From positions 1 to 20,770 of the IMG/VR virus record IMGVR_UViG_3300042387_001591: a DNA stretch of 20,770 bases; one strand, 5' to 3'. Origin of the DNA: a virus. Below, piece by piece: positions 9,501 through 16,326 of the stretch. The notes beneath the pieces are model-generated. The model saw only the letters and a program-made list of their open reading frames with translations, did not search any database and was not told the origin of the DNA. The position numbers were made by a program, and so were the translations under genes. Every line of letters begins with the position of its first letter. Position 1 is the stretch's first letter.

Positions 9501-12500
9501 GAATCTGGAGCAGCTACAGCTAAAAAAGATATTCCGTCGGTGGTTGCAGTTGCTAGCACTTTTCCAAAACTGTCTAATTGTGCATTATTGCCCCATAAAA
9601 AACCATAACTGTCCCATCCATTACTAGAATTTCTCGCATATATACTCACACGACCGTCAGAGCTATCAGGGGCACCGGCATATAAGTAAAGAGCAATATT
9701 ATCTAATACAACTGCTCTACCAAAATGATCATTACCTGCATACTGACTCTCACCAAGTTGTATTCTTGATTGATAACCCCAGACATCAGTCTTTGTATAC
9801 ACGCCCCAGTTGCTTTGATTATCTAGATTATCAATCCATACTTTATCGTTGGTTAACCATCCGCCATTTGGTACTTGATTTACGATATCTGTTGTTGCGG
9901 CCAAACGACTACTTGTAAGCCTATAGACCAAACCGTTACTAATTACTGCTTCGTCATTAATTAGTTCTTGTAGGTTACTGTATATTGTTACTAAAAATCT
10001 TGTGCTATCAATAATGGAATCTACAAAATATATTCCATTATATCTTACATCAAAATTCTTCAATGCAATTAAATTGCCAACTTCTAATCCGTGCTCGGCA
10101 CTCATTACAATTTCTGCCTGAGAGTCAACCGAATATCTCAAAATAAACGCCAAGCCCTGCACCGAAGTCGCACGATATACATTCCAAGAATTATTAAAAT
10201 CTTTAGCTGTCCATATCGTGTAGCCTACTCCTATGTTTTCAACTAGACTAGAATATTTGGTATAATCAGTGATATTAAATATAGTGGCATCAACATCATC
10301 TGAGTTAACGAAACCCGCAACTGGTAAAGATTTTAATTCCTTTGGTAAATCAATTGATTCTGTTCTTAAAAAGTCAGCGGTAAAATTTCCACTGTTCTTG
10401 TAAACATCAGTGACTGAAAAATTAACGATATCAGACTGTGCAGTTGTAGAACCGTCGGTGACCTGAAATACGGAAGGATTATTATCAAAGTCTGATTCAG
10501 ACAAAATAAATTCAATAAATTTATTAATGTCCAGAGCTCCATATTCACCAACTCTGATTGCCCAATTTTCAAAAAAATCAAGCTCAGTGTTTAAATTATT
10601 AAATTGAGCACCTTTCAATGCATTAATTGCATTAGTGGTACCACCTTGTTTAATTAATCCTTGGTAAAACTTGCTTTGTGTTGTTAAATCAATTCCCAAG
10701 TTAGTGAAATATTGTCTTGGTCTAAATCCTATTAATCCATTACTGAATAATTGAATTTTTTCATCTACTGGTTGATTATTCACATCATAATATCTCAATG
10801 ATTGTGATGCATTAGTTGCAAAGTTGTTTAATACACCAAACTTTAGTTCATTTTGAGCCAATAGTTGCCATAGTGTTATTTGAAATTCATCATTAGCAGT
10901 AATATTTTCCAAGGCTGTATATACTCTGCCTTTATGATTTACTACTGATCCTTTCAAATAATCTGTTCCCGGCAACCATTCTGTTACTTTTTCGCTACTA
11001 TAAACAAAACCTGGCAATTCTAAACTTCCATTCCATAAACCAGTTTTGCTTCCTACTAATTTTAATCTATATTGTCTATTTCCTGTTTCCGGAACATAAA
11101 CTACATCATTGAATACTGTTGTATTATCAAAAATTAATATATGTTCATATTGAACTATATTCAATTCAGCATAGCCGATAGTTTGATTAGAGAGTGATTG
11201 GATTGCAAATAAATTGTTTTCTCTGTTTATTGTAAAATTATTTTTGATAATCGGAGTATAATTAATGTCTAATATTCTGCTACCGGTTGGTGTATTGAGA
11301 ATCTCGTCTACAACACTAGATTCATTAAAAACTTTTAAATTACCCGAAACTGGGCTCAAGACTATAATATTTCCACTTCGCCACCCTTGAGTGGTCCAAT
11401 GTAAAAATTCTTTAGCACTCAATACCCAATCTTTTGTTTCATTTAAAAGATTATCTCTATCTTCAAATATAAAACCTTGTGATATTAAATATCTTTGATA
11501 ACCAACTAAGAAATCTACAATTTGTTGTTTGTTATCAAACTCAAAACCATAAGGAATACTAAATCTTTGATTTTTAAAATCTCTATAAACAACTCCTCGT
11601 TGCCCACTTACCTCTATTGTATAGGCATTGTTATTGGGTAAGCTAGGAATAATATTAAAATACGGGTCATTGATATCATAACCACTAACTGCATACCCGT
11701 TGGGTGTTTTCTCAATTATTACAGCCGAATATACAATTTTATTTAAAGGAGCCCCTTTATATAGATCAATAGTATAATTTTCTTCAGGGATTACCACACT
11801 ATCATTGATACTGCTTGGGCTTATTTGTTCGGCGAGTATTTCTAAAAATCTTTTGTCTGAATAGCTTGCCATTTTATAAGTTAGCTGTACAGACATCCCG
11901 GCCAGTGCTTGTTTTAAAACAGTACCAGCATCAGCTACACCTGTGTTTTTGATATAATCTCTAATCCAATTGATATACCCGGCACTTCTTTCTATAACTC
12001 CGTTATTATCAACATAGCCATTTACTCGTAAAGAACTTGGTTGCAAATGTTTTTTTGTGTTTATATTTAAAAATTGCCCAAGGTAAATGTCGCGATTATA
12101 GTCCTTGACATCTGCCAATAAAGAAAAATATTTTGCTGGTTTACCGATGGCCAAAGCATACTGCATAGCAAATGGAAAATCGCTGCTTCTTCTCCATGCT
12201 AATTCTGTAGGACCAATATCGCCGACTGAAAAACTTGTGTTTGCATTTGCACTATCAAAATCAGTTACTAAAAACTCTGATGGACTTCTTAGATTTCCAT
12301 TTTCGTCAACTGGAATAAACGCTGTTAATCCAGGTCTACTGTATCTGAAATCAATACCAGAACGAGTACCTTCGTGTATGTAGCCGGATTCTAAATCACT
12401 CCATAGTAAGAAATTACCTCCGGTATAAGGAGCAGGTCCATATCTGTCATTCCAGTAACTTGGCTTTTTGCTAAACCCTAACATTTCCCAAGGATGAGTA

Positions 12501-15500
12501 TGAGGTCTATCTGTGTCAAAGAAATATCTAAAAATACTTCTCCATGTCCCTGGTAATGATTCGCCATTTATTACATCTCTGAATTTTTTGTAATTCCAAG
12601 TAAATGGATCAGATGCGACAAAAGTATTATTTGTAGTAAAATCTACTCGATTGGTTCCTACCCATCGTAGGAAATTTTTACTTAAAAGCTGATTAAACTC
12701 TTGTCTGTTATAATCTAAAATTCTAAATTTTCCAGGAAGATAATCGTTAATATTAAAGTTGTTAATATCATATTCAACCTTAATATTATTGTAAATTCTT
12801 CTTTCTAATTCGAGTAATAGACTATCTCTAAAATCTCCAAATGCTGGAGTTAAACTTCCATCGTGTCCTTGTATGACCTGAACAGGTTTACGGTATGTAT
12901 TATCTAAAAATATCTCAGGAACATAACTGGGATATAAACCTAATTTTGTTGGGGTCTCTGGTACATAACTACCATCGGTGCTGTTATACTCAACAATTGT
13001 TAGAATGTCGTTGTATAATAAATTAAAAGAATCTTGTATTATAACCGCAGGCCTAGTTTGATCAAAATAATAATCTTGTTCTTTGACCAATAATATTTTT
13101 GTAGTTTGTCCTTCTAGTGTTCTTGTTAGATAAACAAATACTGCTTTATTACTAACGACTGTGTCTTGAAAAATATTTGTTATTTCATATGCCCTAATAT
13201 CAGTATCAAATACAGTATAACTAGGCAAAGTTACTTTTTCATCATCGCCGTGCGGAACCATGTCGCTATAGTGCCATGGAAAACTATCATTTTTAATGGC
13301 ATTAAGTTGCCCCATGATTGCATCTACTGATCCTGCTATGTCGCTTCTATCTAAATCTAAATTAGATGCTAATTCTAAAAATTTAATTTTAAATTGAGAA
13401 TATTCTTTGCTAGCTAATCTTAATGAATCAATAAAATTCATCTGTGGATTATTTAAAAATAAGCCAGAATAAACAAGAGGTGCGCTATGTTGTAAAATCC
13501 CACCACCACGATTTAAATAGTAAATGTCTCTGAGATTACTATTTCCTGGTACATCTCCAATTATGTCAAGACTATTGTTTTTAAATTCAATTAAATGATT
13601 TCTTAATTGTCCTAGTGTTAGTAATTCAATATCTGTGTTTAGACTATTAATATCAAAATTTACTGGAACTTGATAAAATGCTTGTCTTGAGGTAGATAAA
13701 CTGTTGTAAATGCTAACAAATACAACATCGCCATTGGTTAATATTGAAGGATCTACTAAAATTGCTAGTTTATCTACTGCTTTGGTTATAGCAAAGCTGG
13801 TATTTGAAATTTGTCTATTATTCAAAAATACTTTGATATTCGGGATGTCTACACTTAAATCAGGTAAAATATCTACAGGAAATAAATTGGTAGTTCCATC
13901 ATATGTAAAATTAAAAATTTGATATTGCTTACTAAAATTTGAATTAATTGTCCAAATGTTAATCCTTGTATTAGTATCTCTTGAAATATTTTTTTGTAAT
14001 AAACCAGAATTTACACTAATCGTTTCACTTACTCCACCTTCTAATAGGTATGTAAAAGTGTCAAGATCAAAATTATTCTCAAATTGAATATCACCTTGCG
14101 TGACAAGATTCTTATAACTTAAAGGAAAACCTAAAACAGGATCATTTGAGCCTGATCCAATTTTGTATGATAATATTTTAGTTCCTGCAAATTGGCTTCC
14201 GGGGAAAAACGAAAAATTAGAAAAACTTATACCATCACTAGTAATAACATCAAATAACGGAGCTTGATTGATCGACGATTTTTGTTGGCCTGCAATCCAT
14301 ATGGTACCGTTGTAATACCATTGTCTTGGCAGTAAATCACTCCATGCAGTAGAATTGACTAAAATTACATGTCCCGGTTCAACTAGCGAATCAACGGCCT
14401 CTTCTATGTAGGCTCTGTATTCCTCGGGGGGACCTTCTGACATTACTTCTATTCTAAAATTGTAAATTTTGTTTCGTACATCAAGATTTTCATCATTACT
14501 AAAAATAACTCTATCTCCACTTTGTAGAGTTACAGAGTCATCTCCAACTTGAATAGTCAGTTGTGTAGGAAATATGCAGATTACACCTTGTATTTGACTA
14601 TATGCGTTAGTTATAATGGTATCTAAGATATCAACTGTATTTTTTGCTTCTGTACCAAAATTAAACAATTGCAAATCTGGAACAAATTCAATAATAGGTC
14701 TTTGAGCTCTTCCGTTTTGATCTAAAATAAAATCTGTACCAGTATATTGGGCGGTTTTTTGTATAACATCAACATGAAACCACCGATTACTTCTTGACCA
14801 TCCGTTTAAGTCTATACTGCTTCTATTAATAGTTAAATAATCTGGATTTGAAAGATCATTATCTAATTCAGGGCAAACAAGATCATCAACTGGTACTAGT
14901 TTTATTGATACGCCAACTCCTTCAACATAAAAAGTTTTATTAGCATAAAAACTTGTTGCGGTTGCATCAAAATTAACTTTTAAACCATTAGTGAATAAAA
15001 CACCATTTGGACTTGTATAATTTTTTTGTCCTACAATTTCACTGTCCGGGTCAATATTAGCCGATGCTGGATCAATTAATTGTATGCCCCCTACTGCATT
15101 GTCAGTCTGATCGCTCTGATAAAACAGCAAATTTGATGGAGCAGTTATGGCAGGAATTTCATTAAAAATGTCTAATCTACTGTAAAATTCTTTACCTGCG
15201 TTTGTTACACCGGCTGTTACTCTAATTTTTTGTTCATTATTAACTAATGATTTACTGGATAGGTAAACTCTCGGACGATCTTGGTCGTCATTAAATATAT
15301 TAATTTTGTAAACATCGTTTCTCTGACCTAAAGGTATTAATTGATCTTGGTCAAGATATATTATATTGTCAACTACTCTGGCTGTATCGTGCCAATAAAT
15401 ATCATCAATAAATTCGTTGTTAACAAATATTAAACTAACATTTTCCAGAGAATTAGTGGGTCCATCTAATCCTCCTAAAACATCTTGTAAATCGTTAACT

Positions 15501-16315
15501 AAACAACCTTGTAATGATTGGTAACTCAATCTTGTTGCGTAATTCGCCGTCGCTGCCAACGACATATTAGTCCATTCAACTTGACTATCAGCCAATGGCA
15601 CTTGAAAAGTTACACTGCCAACTTCTTGACCATTCTCAGATACCCCGAACACATTTCTAGTGTTTAAATTAGGTGCATTAGGATCTACGCCCAATGAACC
15701 AGGGCTTGATTGAATGAAAAACTTGTTACCTGGTTCATTTATTACGAAGGTGTACAATCCGCCCCGCGCTAATGTTAATAAAGGATTAGGAACATTATCA
15801 ATAGAACTAAATTTATAAGTCTTTGATATTGAATCATATGAGACTTCAAAAGTCTGTTGAAGTGGAACTGTAGAAGCAGTAACAGGAACACTAAGTGGGC
15901 CCTGTTCTAGCCAGTAATATTGTGCATAATTAACAAATTTGTCTAAATCAATTTGAGGATCGTACGAATAGTACTCGTTGTCAAAAAGTCTTGAATGATT
16001 TTCACTTAAACCGCCATAAAAATTTATTTTATTAACAATATCAATGTAAGTGGTAGCAAATGTTAAATCCCCAGTTATGGGATCTTTAATAATTACACTT
16101 GGTTCTAATTGATAATCTTGCCGAATTTTAGTAGGTTCAGTAACATAACTGTCAGTGGCCTTATAGGATGGAGCAAGTTTTCTTCCAATATATCCTGTGC
16201 TTCTAATTAAATTAGGTTCGCTAGTAAGTTGGTCAACCGTTGCGTTCAGAAACTTTTTATTAGTATCTGTTCTAAAAATTTCAGGTAAAAATTGAATCGT
16301 CTGAAAAGCTGCCAT
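3563..16315 (-). CDS. Giant 4,250-residue multidomain baseplate/tail protein (gp7 position)
   Basis: One uninterrupted frame of 4,250 codons follows gp6. By position it replaces T4 gp7 (about 1,030 residues), but the identity with gp7 is inferred from order. Visible parts: an N-terminal region (about 1-140) with QTIQFLPEIFRTDTNKKFLN and FVNYAQYYWLEQGP; a fibre-type beta module near 799-870; an aromatic region near 1270 with HPWEMLGFSKKPSYWNDRYG; a carbohydrate-binding-like segment (WLPGTDYLKGSVV...W) at 1776-1819; seven FG-GAP repeats at 2189-2826; a conserved-looking segment with QKNPDWVIKTSFIDVYHKLR and EVKPYRTQVREY at 3373-3433; a GSGYTSTP module near 3505-3560; further WQPDTAY-like segments near 3600 and 4022; and an Asn/Val-rich C-terminus. 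No signal peptide or membrane segment is seen. It probably forms the outer wedge and may contact the cell. The stop overlaps the next start as ATGA. Confidence 0.75.
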   Translation of the reverse strand: MAAFQTIQFLPEIFRTDTNKKFLNATVDQLTSEPNLIRSTGYIGRKLAPSYKATDSYVTEPTKIRQDYQLEPSVIIKDPITGDLTFATTYIDIVNKINFYGGLSENHSRLFDNEYYSYDPQIDLDKFVNYAQYYWLEQGPLSVPVTASTVPLQQTFEVSYDSISKTYKFSSIDNVPNPLLTLARGGLYTFVINEPGNKFFIQSSPGSLGVDPNAPNLNTRNVFGVSENGQEVGSVTFQVPLADSQVEWTNMSLAATANYATRLSYQSLQGCLVNDLQDVLGGLDGPTNSLENVSLIFVNNEFIDDIYWHDTARVVDNIIYLDQDQLIPLGQRNDVYKINIFNDDQDRPRVYLSSKSLVNNEQKIRVTAGVTNAGKEFYSRLDIFNEIPAITAPSNLLFYQSDQTDNAVGGIQLIDPASANIDPDSEIVGQKNYTSPNGVLFTNGLKVNFDATATSFYANKTFYVEGVGVSIKLVPVDDLVCPELDNDLSNPDYLTINRSSIDLNGWSRSNRWFHVDVIQKTAQYTGTDFILDQNGRAQRPIIEFVPDLQLFNFGTEAKNTVDILDTIITNAYSQIQGVICIFPTQLTIQVGDDSVTLQSGDRVIFSNDENLDVRNKIYNFRIEVMSEGPPEEYRAYIEEAVDSLVEPGHVILVNSTAWSDLLPRQWYYNGTIWIAGQQKSSINQAPLFDVITSDGISFSNFSFFPGSQFAGTKILSYKIGSGSNDPVLGFPLSYKNLVTQGDIQFENNFDLDTFTYLLEGGVSETISVNSGLLQKNISRDTNTRINIWTINSNFSKQYQIFNFTYDGTTNLFPVDILPDLSVDIPNIKVFLNNRQISNTSFAITKAVDKLAILVDPSILTNGDVVFVSIYNSLSTSRQAFYQVPVNFDINSLNTDIELLTLGQLRNHLIEFKNNSLDIIGDVPGNSNLRDIYYLNRGGGILQHSAPLVYSGLFLNNPQMNFIDSLRLASKEYSQFKIKFLELASNLDLDRSDIAGSVDAIMGQLNAIKNDSFPWHYSDMVPHGDDEKVTLPSYTVFDTDIRAYEITNIFQDTVVSNKAVFVYLTRTLEGQTTKILLVKEQDYYFDQTRPAVIIQDSFNLLYNDILTIVEYNSTDGSYVPETPTKLGLYPSYVPEIFLDNTYRKPVQVIQGHDGSLTPAFGDFRDSLLLELERRIYNNIKVEYDINNFNINDYLPGKFRILDYNRQEFNQLLSKNFLRWVGTNRVDFTTNNTFVASDPFTWNYKKFRDVINGESLPGTWRSIFRYFFDTDRPHTHPWEMLGFSKKPSYWNDRYGPAPYTGGNFLLWSDLESGYIHEGTRSGIDFRYSRPGLTAFIPVDENGNLRSPSEFLVTDFDSANANTSFSVGDIGPTELAWRRSSDFPFAMQYALAIGKPAKYFSLLADVKDYNRDIYLGQFLNINTKKHLQPSSLRVNGYVDNNGVIERSAGYINWIRDYIKNTGVADAGTVLKQALAGMSVQLTYKMASYSDKRFLEILAEQISPSSINDSVVIPEENYTIDLYKGAPLNKIVYSAVIIEKTPNGYAVSGYDINDPYFNIIPSLPNNNAYTIEVSGQRGVVYRDFKNQRFSIPYGFEFDNKQQIVDFLVGYQRYLISQGFIFEDRDNLLNETKDWVLSAKEFLHWTTQGWRSGNIIVLSPVSGNLKVFNESSVVDEILNTPTGSRILDINYTPIIKNNFTINRENNLFAIQSLSNQTIGYAELNIVQYEHILIFDNTTVFNDVVYVPETGNRQYRLKLVGSKTGLWNGSLELPGFVYSSEKVTEWLPGTDYLKGSVVNHKGRVYTALENITANDEFQITLWQLLAQNELKFGVLNNFATNASQSLRYYDVNNQPVDEKIQLFSNGLIGFRPRQYFTNLGIDLTTQSKFYQGLIKQGGTTNAINALKGAQFNNLNTELDFFENWAIRVGEYGALDINKFIEFILSESDFDNNPSVFQVTDGSTTAQSDIVNFSVTDVYKNSGNFTADFLRTESIDLPKELKSLPVAGFVNSDDVDATIFNITDYTKYSSLVENIGVGYTIWTAKDFNNSWNVYRATSVQGLAFILRYSVDSQAEIVMSAEHGLEVGNLIALKNFDVRYNGIYFVDSIIDSTRFLVTIYSNLQELINDEAVISNGLVYRLTSSRLAATTDIVNQVPNGGWLTNDKVWIDNLDNQSNWGVYTKTDVWGYQSRIQLGESQYAGNDHFGRAVVLDNIALYLYAGAPDSSDGRVSIYARNSSNGWDSYGFLWGNNAQLDSFGKVLATATTDGISFLAVAAPDSGSGQGVVYIFENQVLIQILSDSAGSAGDNFGASLAMSDNGNYLYIGAPGANKVYCYSLNYPRNNEIQNITASGSSTYNLTFSATTASDIIVTVPLRSAEYLPGIDYTVASGPDRIIFNVAPTPGERITVQKRPNFYTLLDTLPLSSESTAGDQFGISVVCNQDGTTIAVGASNTTVDGIAGAGALYVYHRTVTEITTNGLTNTFALPDNLGSVYRVFLNNELIYNINNAPAGVSALYTVIGANLIQYGDSGIDPLPAGNKLKFETNQFILDQSIYPQTVGLQGEAFGTYMSMCSSGCNIYVSSPKYLEANYRFGLVTRYINVGRVYGTLTATVENPTVTVGESIVINDRTVTFTGTTLAAVINNINGANIPGVTASNDNNRLKIVSDVIVVANKLNVVSGNIGTPLQDLGIDDYQYVQVIKHPETLGETFGTTLKVDQDSGTLAIGSDGADISIPIQIDSNLAVPTTFDSGGTKFIDLITDSGAVYIYNLLQNPYEDVNNPSLFAYSQKLTGPNLNTGFNFGSSIDIRADFLIVGVSNDFNVTAGGGSLYYFYNQDAKSGWALTRYKEPRVDIGAITSAFLYNTVSQNILDFYDYLDPAKGKLLGIVDQEIDYREEYDPASYKNSSRSDTINNTNFYWSEKQVGRTWWDLSTASFIDYEQDILQYRVKNWGSLFPDSQVTIYEWIESDFLPSQYANAVNDGIAKYADDSAYTSVMIVDPATGIINQKYYYWVSGKTSVDVNLARRTLSVKSLEAYITNPKDQNIPYLATLAPNAIAVYNTTDKLVGNNVALHISTAEKRNSNLLHNEWQLVQQGAGAESIPLRAINKLKDSLAGFDLNGLNVPDPFLNLQDRLGILNTPRQSMVLDRLGALQNYVKTLNSILFNYPILLITTPSSLYIEDPIPTTGFDTQTDSVINLTYLNTEAFPNGYKILIPQDSTYQGKWSIYSFNSTNDTFELFKLQSFKTDLFWNPRDWYSENYLLGKEINYTVNIYSDIQALTPDVGNYIKVLDSGQGKWLLYEVLSSSELDLIGAQDGTLEISTEVYDVTVGAGYDSVVYDSVGFDPQAVRELQNIYDSVYQEILIEDLSPEFNRLFLTILNFIFVEQKNPDWVIKTSFIDVYHKLRTLEQFPSYVRDNQSFYNDYINEVKPYRTQVREYIPSYFRQDLANGRWTDFDLPSAYDSRSSTFRSPDISLSSDAILFTTDLYSDWAQNYKLKVTDYIIGNIGLNYILPPNVEITGGGGAGAAAITTLFANGKVSSITVTNPGSGYTSTPNVFINGDGVGATVYPLLKNEFYATQANLSYNLIRSLVTELKFDRVAYASNLVIWQPDTAYANTIVVVGNTTVDPGNIYINSGNIVVYNNQAYLATNANVTTESIFDFTRFNRISSGNVLLNAVDRIISYYQPETGMPGKNLAQLVNGLEYPGNYVTGAEFKANSFEISSNVFSFKYEGLTVNSGNIAAVDFIKLGFEVDKDIRIAANVPFAFQNNGYFTIVNVTRNSMTLTGQPVETTYKLQFDKPVTVSSGDVITQANTLANAFVLQSVTNTSEIDIIYNVPEFYNGANVQHFISINGSNVGANVIGISTFSGSSTGGNIDLTISYLDQEYFIDSNIYSKYLDTALGTRPQDINIVGGAYVDFYSSHAPEELIPGRMYDAMEMRVFSNTVGNTQTYGFRVFQPMSANIEYTRISANSTSTLSANLELTADEILLTNVDNLPTPLPSLGNPGVVFVNGERITYYKKYDVATMSTAIPWSANTNVPVDTLIVLNSNVYLTLGNVYANANSFVNSANIQLITLNSLRQIRRGVDGTGVPNVHLANSRVVDSSSIQLIPNAQIFTSTTKTGNLKVTANVTYKLLLSSTITANVGDYITQFVGNTGNARVLSGVTSANVIAVDFVTGTFITAANIGTRVNVASISTGVTSTVANVVSLTPLGQVYANGNVVLTGTSVLQSNIWEQAGTTLQNSTTIGAQFIRAEPSYIP
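3564..3566 (-). other. ATGA stop/start overlap between the giant gene and the next gene
   Basis: The minus strand reads ATGA at 3566-3563: the TGA ends the giant frame and the ATG starts the 231-residue gene. The nearest GGAG is about 17 nt upstream, too far for efficient use, so initiation by termination-reinitiation coupling is likely. Confidence 0.6.
7838..9752 (-). other. Seven FG-GAP-type repeats (predicted beta-propeller) in the giant protein
   Basis: Seven units share the pattern G-x-x-F-G, about 10-15 residues, a hydrophobic strand ending in G/A-x-P or G-A/S, and a final VY-x-Y/F strand. Approximate residues and markers are: 2189-2227 (NDHFGRAV, YAGAPDSSDG); 2247-2282 (LDSFGKVL, AAPDSGSGQG); 2300-2332 (GDNFGASL, IGAPGANK); 2422-2461 (GDQFGISV, VGASNTT); 2552-2592 (GEAFGTYM); 2697-2759 (GETFGTTL, IGSDGAD); 2787-2826 (GFNFGSSI, VGVSNDF). 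Seven units match the closed seven-blade propeller of integrin alpha chains. Acidic residues typical of calcium loops (DSSDG, SDGAD) are present in some units only. The fold is inferred from the repeat pattern. Confidence 0.75.
8303..8492 (-). other. Flagellin-IN-like module inserted between propeller blades 5 and 6
   Basis: Residues about 2609-2671 of the giant protein read VTVGESIVINDRTVTFTGTT, then LAAVINNINGANIPGVTASN, then NRLKIVSD. The order of an I-x-I-N strand, a helix with IN-x-x-x-x-x-x-GV-x-A and a final RLKI strand resembles the flagellin hook IN motif found in flagellins and hook proteins and in some phage structural proteins. It is a plausible protruding subdomain of the propeller. 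The assignment is by pattern only. Confidence 0.5.
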
Positions 16316-16320
16316 TCTAA

Positions 16321-16325
16321 ATCCT
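16321..16325 (-). promoter_or_regulatory. Ribosome binding site for the giant baseplate gene
   Basis: The minus strand reads AGGAT, with a 5-nt spacer (TTAGA) before the ATG at 16315, inside the 11-nt gap after the gp6 stop. It supports this ATG as the start of the very long frame. Confidence 0.6.
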
Positions 16326-16326
16326 A

